From NCBI GenBank assembly GCA_025937035.1, contig JAICSG010000303.1:1-5652 (forward strand): 5,652 bases of DNA. Reading direction: 5' to 3'. Position numbers and translations under genes: made by a program. The notes under the pieces are model-generated. The model worked only from the letters and a program-made list of their open reading frames with translations. It was not told the origin of the DNA and made no database searches. Positions 2,803-5,652 of the stretch are shown here, in pieces (positions within the stretch are counted from its first letter, which is position 1; each line of letters begins with the position of its first letter). Source of the DNA: Thermoanaerobaculia bacterium. GTDB taxonomy: Bacteria; Acidobacteriota; Thermoanaerobaculia; Multivoradales; UBA5704.

Positions 2803-5652
2803 ATGAAGAGCTTTCGGTCCGCGATCTACCTCTGTCTTCTCGCCTGTCTTCTACCCTTCTCGTCCGCTCTGGCCTCAGCGTCAGCTCTGTCACCTCTGAC
2901 AAACGTGACGCTGAGCGGTAACGTCCTTTTCTCCTCGTTGGACGGCTCCGCGCAGGACGCCGACGGCGTCGCCAACGGGGTGTTTACGGTCAATGGAGAC
3001 CTGATCCTCGACGGCACCATCAACTGCAATGACGACCCTCCTCTTGCCGGGAATGCCAGTGCCTGCCCTATCCGGATCTCCGTGTCCGGTGATTTGACGA
3101 TGCGGGCCGGGAGCGGCATCTTTGCCGAGAATCGGCGTGGAGGGGGCACGGGAGGGAATATCCAGTTGACGGTCGGTGGGAATCTGATCCTCCTGGGCCC
3201 CTCGGGAACGCTCCCGGGCGCTATCGTGTCGAGCAGCCGGCTCACCGATGGCGCGGAGCCGGCCGGCTCGATCACCTTCTCGGTCCACGGCAATACCGTG
3301 CTAGAGGCTGGCTCCACGGTGACCGCGAGCACTCCGAACGGAGCCGCCGGCACGATCGGGATCACCGCCGACGGCACGGTCACGGCCGCGGGATTGGTCG
3401 CCTCGGGCCCGAGCCGGCAGGTGCTCGCCACGAAGCTCACCGGCAAGGTTCTGGATGGCGGCAAGAGCAATCAAACCGGCGGGGCGATCGTCATCCGGTC
3501 GCACAGCTCCGTGGGGCCGGGAATCCGCGTCGAGAGCGGCGGTATCGTCGTCTCCCAGGGAGAGACCGCTGGATCGCAGCTCGTCCTGCTCGAGGCCTGC
3601 GGCATCGAGGTTCGCGGATTGGTCGCTTCGATGTTGAAGACGGACGGCCCCTCGCAGGTCGTGCTCCGTTCCGGTAAGGGTCTCCTGATCGATGGCCGGG
3701 ACCTGGGAGGCTCCGGATCACGCATGGGACGGGTCCGCGCTGATGGCGTGGACGGTGGGTCGGCCGGCTACATGGTCGATCTCTTCGCGGAGGGTGACAT
3801 TCAAGTGCTCGGCCCGGATCCGGCATCGAGCCTCTCCGCTGTCAGCTCCTCGCCCGGGACTCAGGCTCAACGCACCGGAGGAATGATTACCGCGATCTCG
3901 TTGACGGGCAGCCTGTCGGCCGCGGGGAACGCGTTCGAGGCCGGTAGGCCGAATTCCGGTAACCAGGGCGGCATCCTCGATCTCAAGGCGGAGGGCAACG
4001 TAACTCTCGATGGTGCGTCCCTGCGCGCGATGGGTGATTTTCTCAGGTCCGCCCCGGCACGGAAGGGGGGTAGCATCGCGGTCCGTTCCTTCCAGGGAGC
4101 CATAAGCTGGACCTTCGGCGTGGGCGACGTCCGGCCGGTGGGATCGGGAGCGCCATCTTCGTCCCAGGGGTCGATCACCCTCACCGCCTGCTCCACCATC
4201 GACGTGACAGGGGCCCAGTTCCCGACGGTCGGCTCTGCTCTCCTGCCGTTCCCGGTCGAGAATAGTGGCGTCTGCTCTCCCGCCGCGCCCACGCTGCCGA
4301 GCGGCGAGCCGCCGCTCCCGGTATGTAACCGGCCGCCGGTCGCGAACAGCCAGACGGTCACGACGGACGAGGACACGCCGGTAACGATCACCCTGACCGG
4401 CAGCGATCCGGACGGTAATCCGCTGACCTTCACGATCGCCACTCCGCCGGCCCACGGAAGCCTGGGGCCGCTGACCTCGCCCACCGCGACCAGCGTCCAG
4501 GTGGTCTACACCCCCGCTCCCGATTACAACGGGCCGGATTCCTTCACCTTCCAGGTGGACGACGGCAACGGCGGCACCAGCACGGCGACGGTGACCCTCA
4601 ACGTGACGCCGGTCAACGACGCGCCGAAGGTCGACGCGGCCACCTTCACTCTCAACGAGAACAGCCCCAACGGAACGGTCGTGGGGACGGTGACCTTCAC
4701 CGATCCCGATCTCGGGCAGGGGCACACGTTCGCGATCACCGCTGGCAACACGGGCGGCGCCTTCGCGATCGACGCCACCACGGGCCAGATCACGGTGGCC
4801 AACGGCGCGGCTCTGGACTTCGAGACCACTCCGAGCTTCTCGCTGACCGTGCAGGTGACGGACGACGGCACGCCGGTGCTTTCGGGCACGGGGACAATCA
4901 CCATCAATCTCAACAACCAGAACGAGGCGCCTGCGGTCAACCCGGCGACGTTCTCGGTCCTGGAAAACTCGGCGAACGGGACGGCCGTGGGGACGGTAAC
5001 CTTCACCGATCCGGATGCCGGGCAGACGCACACGTTCGCGATCCTGGCGGGGAACACGGGAGGCGCGTTCGCGATCAATCCGACGACGGGTGCGATCACG
5101 GTGGCGAATGGCGCGGTGCTGGACTTCGAGACCACGCCGGCGTTCACGCTGACGGTGCAGGTGACCGATAGCGGCGCACCGCCGCTGTCTGGTACGGCGA
5201 CGGTCGTCATCAATCTGATCGACGTCAACGAGGCGCCGGTGGTCAGCCCCGGTGCTTTCGCGGTCGACGAGAACAGCCCGATCGGTACGGCGGTCGGCGT
5301 GGTGACCTTTACCGATCCGGACGCTGGGCAGGCGCACACGTTCGCGATCACGGGTGGGAACACAGGCGGCGCGTTCGCGATCAATCCGACGACGGGCGCG
5401 ATCACGGTGGCGGGCGCCATCGATTTCGAGACGCTGCCGGCCTACTCGCTGACAGTGCAGGTGACGGACAACGGCACGCCGCCGCTCTCCGGCACGGCGA
5501 CGGTCACCATCGCCGTCAACAATCTCCCGGAGCCGCCGGTGGCCAATCCGGACAGCTTTGACGCCGTCGGCAACACGCTCCTCCAGGTGGGAGCGTCGAA
5601 CACGGCGACCGGGCCACACGTCTTCGTGACAGGCAACCTGCTGGCCAACGAC
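2803..5652 (+). CDS. Large secreted beta-helix/cadherin-repeat adhesin-like protein, N-terminal part
   Basis: One open frame of 950 codons runs off the right edge without a stop. ATG at 2803 follows GGAGGA (2788-2793) by 9 nt. Residues 1-24 or 1-26 form a Sec signal peptide (MKSFRSAIYLCLLACLLPFS..., cleavage near ALA or ASA); LLAC at 12-15 is a weak lipobox-like alternative. Residues ~30-470 are glycine-rich with recurring strand/turn units such as GNIQLTVGGNLILLG, as in haemagglutinin-type parallel beta-helices, and include an apparent internal duplication. Six cysteines (75, 88, 266, 463, 491, 508) could form disulfides. A proline-rich linker (~492-512) leads to a tandem-95/Ig-like domain (511-608: DEDTPVTITLTGSDPDGNPL, then YTPAPDYNGPDSFTFQVDDG). 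Three cadherin-like repeats follow (609-710, 711-812, 813-912), each with DPD, LDFE or IDFE, and an NEAP/PEPP linker resembling calcium-binding positions. A further Ig-like domain starts at 913 (VTGNLLAND, 942-950). The role is probably adhesion or matrix; the C-terminus and anchoring signal are unseen. Confidence 0.9.
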   Translation, partial: MKSFRSAIYLCLLACLLPFSSALASASALSPLTNVTLSGNVLFSSLDGSAQDADGVANGVFTVNGDLILDGTINCNDDPPLAGNASACPIRISVSGDLTMRAGSGIFAENRRGGGTGGNIQLTVGGNLILLGPSGTLPGAIVSSSRLTDGAEPAGSITFSVHGNTVLEAGSTVTASTPNGAAGTIGITADGTVTAAGLVASGPSRQVLATKLTGKVLDGGKSNQTGGAIVIRSHSSVGPGIRVESGGIVVSQGETAGSQLVLLEACGIEVRGLVASMLKTDGPSQVVLRSGKGLLIDGRDLGGSGSRMGRVRADGVDGGSAGYMVDLFAEGDIQVLGPDPASSLSAVSSSPGTQAQRTGGMITAISLTGSLSAAGNAFEAGRPNSGNQGGILDLKAEGNVTLDGASLRAMGDFLRSAPARKGGSIAVRSFQGAISWTFGVGDVRPVGSGAPSSSQGSITLTACSTIDVTGAQFPTVGSALLPFPVENSGVCSPAAPTLPSGEPPLPVCNRPPVANSQTVTTDEDTPVTITLTGSDPDGNPLTFTIATPPAHGSLGPLTSPTATSVQVVYTPAPDYNGPDSFTFQVDDGNGGTSTATVTLNVTPVNDAPKVDAATFTLNENSPNGTVVGTVTFTDPDLGQGHTFAITAGNTGGAFAIDATTGQITVANGAALDFETTPSFSLTVQVTDDGTPVLSGTGTITINLNNQNEAPAVNPATFSVLENSANGTAVGTVTFTDPDAGQTHTFAILAGNTGGAFAINPTTGAITVANGAVLDFETTPAFTLTVQVTDSGAPPLSGTATVVINLIDVNEAPVVSPGAFAVDENSPIGTAVGVVTFTDPDAGQAHTFAITGGNTGGAFAINPTTGAITVAGAIDFETLPAYSLTVQVTDNGTPPLSGTATVTIAVNNLPEPPVANPDSFDAVGNTLLQVGASNTATGPHVFVTGNLLAND
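3067..4212 (+). repeat. Internal duplication within the beta-helix region
   Basis: Residues ~89-272 (3067-3618) and ~284-470 (3652-4212) of the adhesin align by eye over most of their length. Matching landmarks are GGNLILLGP (125-133) with EGDIQVLGP (330-338); the later IVSSS with AVSSS; GTIGITADGTVTAAG with GGILDLKAEGNVTLDG; GGAIVIRS (226-233) with GGSIAVRS (422-429); and LEACGIEVRG (263-272) with LTACSTIDVTG (460-470). The offset is about 196-207 residues with small gaps. The two copies have diverged, so the DNA repeat is weak. Some similarity could come simply from regular beta-helix rungs, but the shared Ala-Cys motif at the end of both copies argues for a duplicated block. Confidence 0.6.
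4627..5538 (+). repeat. Three tandem cadherin-like repeats (306, 306 and 300 bp)
   Basis: The units are 4627-4932, 4933-5238 and 5239-5538, in phase with codons. Each carries the order TFxxxENSxxGT, VGxVTFTDPD, GQxHTFAI, GGAFAI, TTGxITVA, (L/I)DFET, LTVQVTD, LSGT. Unit 3 is two residues shorter, around AGAIDFET compared with ANGAVLDFET. Units 2 and 3 are very close in DNA: 5062-5106 and 5368-5412 differ at one base in 45, which points to recent duplication or gene conversion. The acidic DPD, DFE and NEAP positions correspond to cadherin calcium-binding motifs. Calcium binding is therefore expected but not shown. Confidence 0.88.

Noticed and set aside
2826..3470. A 214-codon minus-strand open frame over the beta-helix region
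   Set aside because: It is proline- and serine-rich low-complexity sequence with no domain, opposite a well-supported + strand frame.
4524..5420. A 298-codon minus-strand open frame, rich in Ala, Val, Pro and Ser with apparent internal repeats
   Set aside because: The repeats are simply the reverse complement of the cadherin-like units. Codon-position bias favours the + strand reading.
4627..5538. CRISPR array suggested by regular repeats
   Set aside because: The period is about 306 bp, the units are translated in frame as cadherin-like domains, and there are no short repeats with unique spacers.
3718..5619. A 633-codon minus-strand open frame, very rich in Arg, Asp and Gly, opposite the adhesin gene
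   Set aside because: It has the composition of an antisense shadow of GC-rich coding DNA, mirrors the cadherin repeats, has no recognisable domain, and lies fully opposite a + strand gene with signal peptide, ribosome site and domains.

Overview
The window is GC-rich, densely coded and read entirely from the + strand. GC-rich third positions, a TTG start, a twin-arginine exported protein and a large secreted beta-helix/cadherin-like protein suggest a free-living Gram-negative-type bacterium from a lineage such as Acidobacteriota, Myxococcota or Gemmatimonadota. This placement is an inference from style; there is no rRNA or phylogenetic marker here.

Layout. Positions 1-1305 hold three tandem genes for phage-tail-collar-domain (microcystin-dependent/MdpB-like) proteins. 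The first is cut by the left edge. A strong intrinsic terminator at 1313-1362 closes this unit. A second unit (1401-2668) encodes a Tat-exported protein of unknown function and, 5 nt downstream with a TTG start, a GNAT acyltransferase. No capsid, portal, tube, sheath, baseplate or lysis gene is visible, so the collar genes look like a domesticated cellular module rather than part of a visible prophage.

A 134-nt intergenic stretch (2669-2802) follows. It contains a perfect 12-bp inverted repeat whose right arm runs into the Shine-Dalgarno of the next gene, and a smaller hairpin lies between the arms.

From 2803 to the right edge runs one uninterrupted reading frame of 950 codons. It starts with a Sec signal peptide, continues with a glycine-rich, predicted beta-helical region that appears internally duplicated, then one tandem-95/Ig-like domain, three near-identical cadherin-like repeats of about 102 residues, and the start of another Ig-like domain. 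It is best read as the N-terminal part of a large secreted or surface adhesin. Long open frames on the minus strand across this gene are compositional shadows.

How the genes work together is only partly clear. The collar triplet, Tat protein and GNAT enzyme may form one functional neighbourhood, but the terminator separates them into two transcription units. The adhesin appears to be an independent gene.
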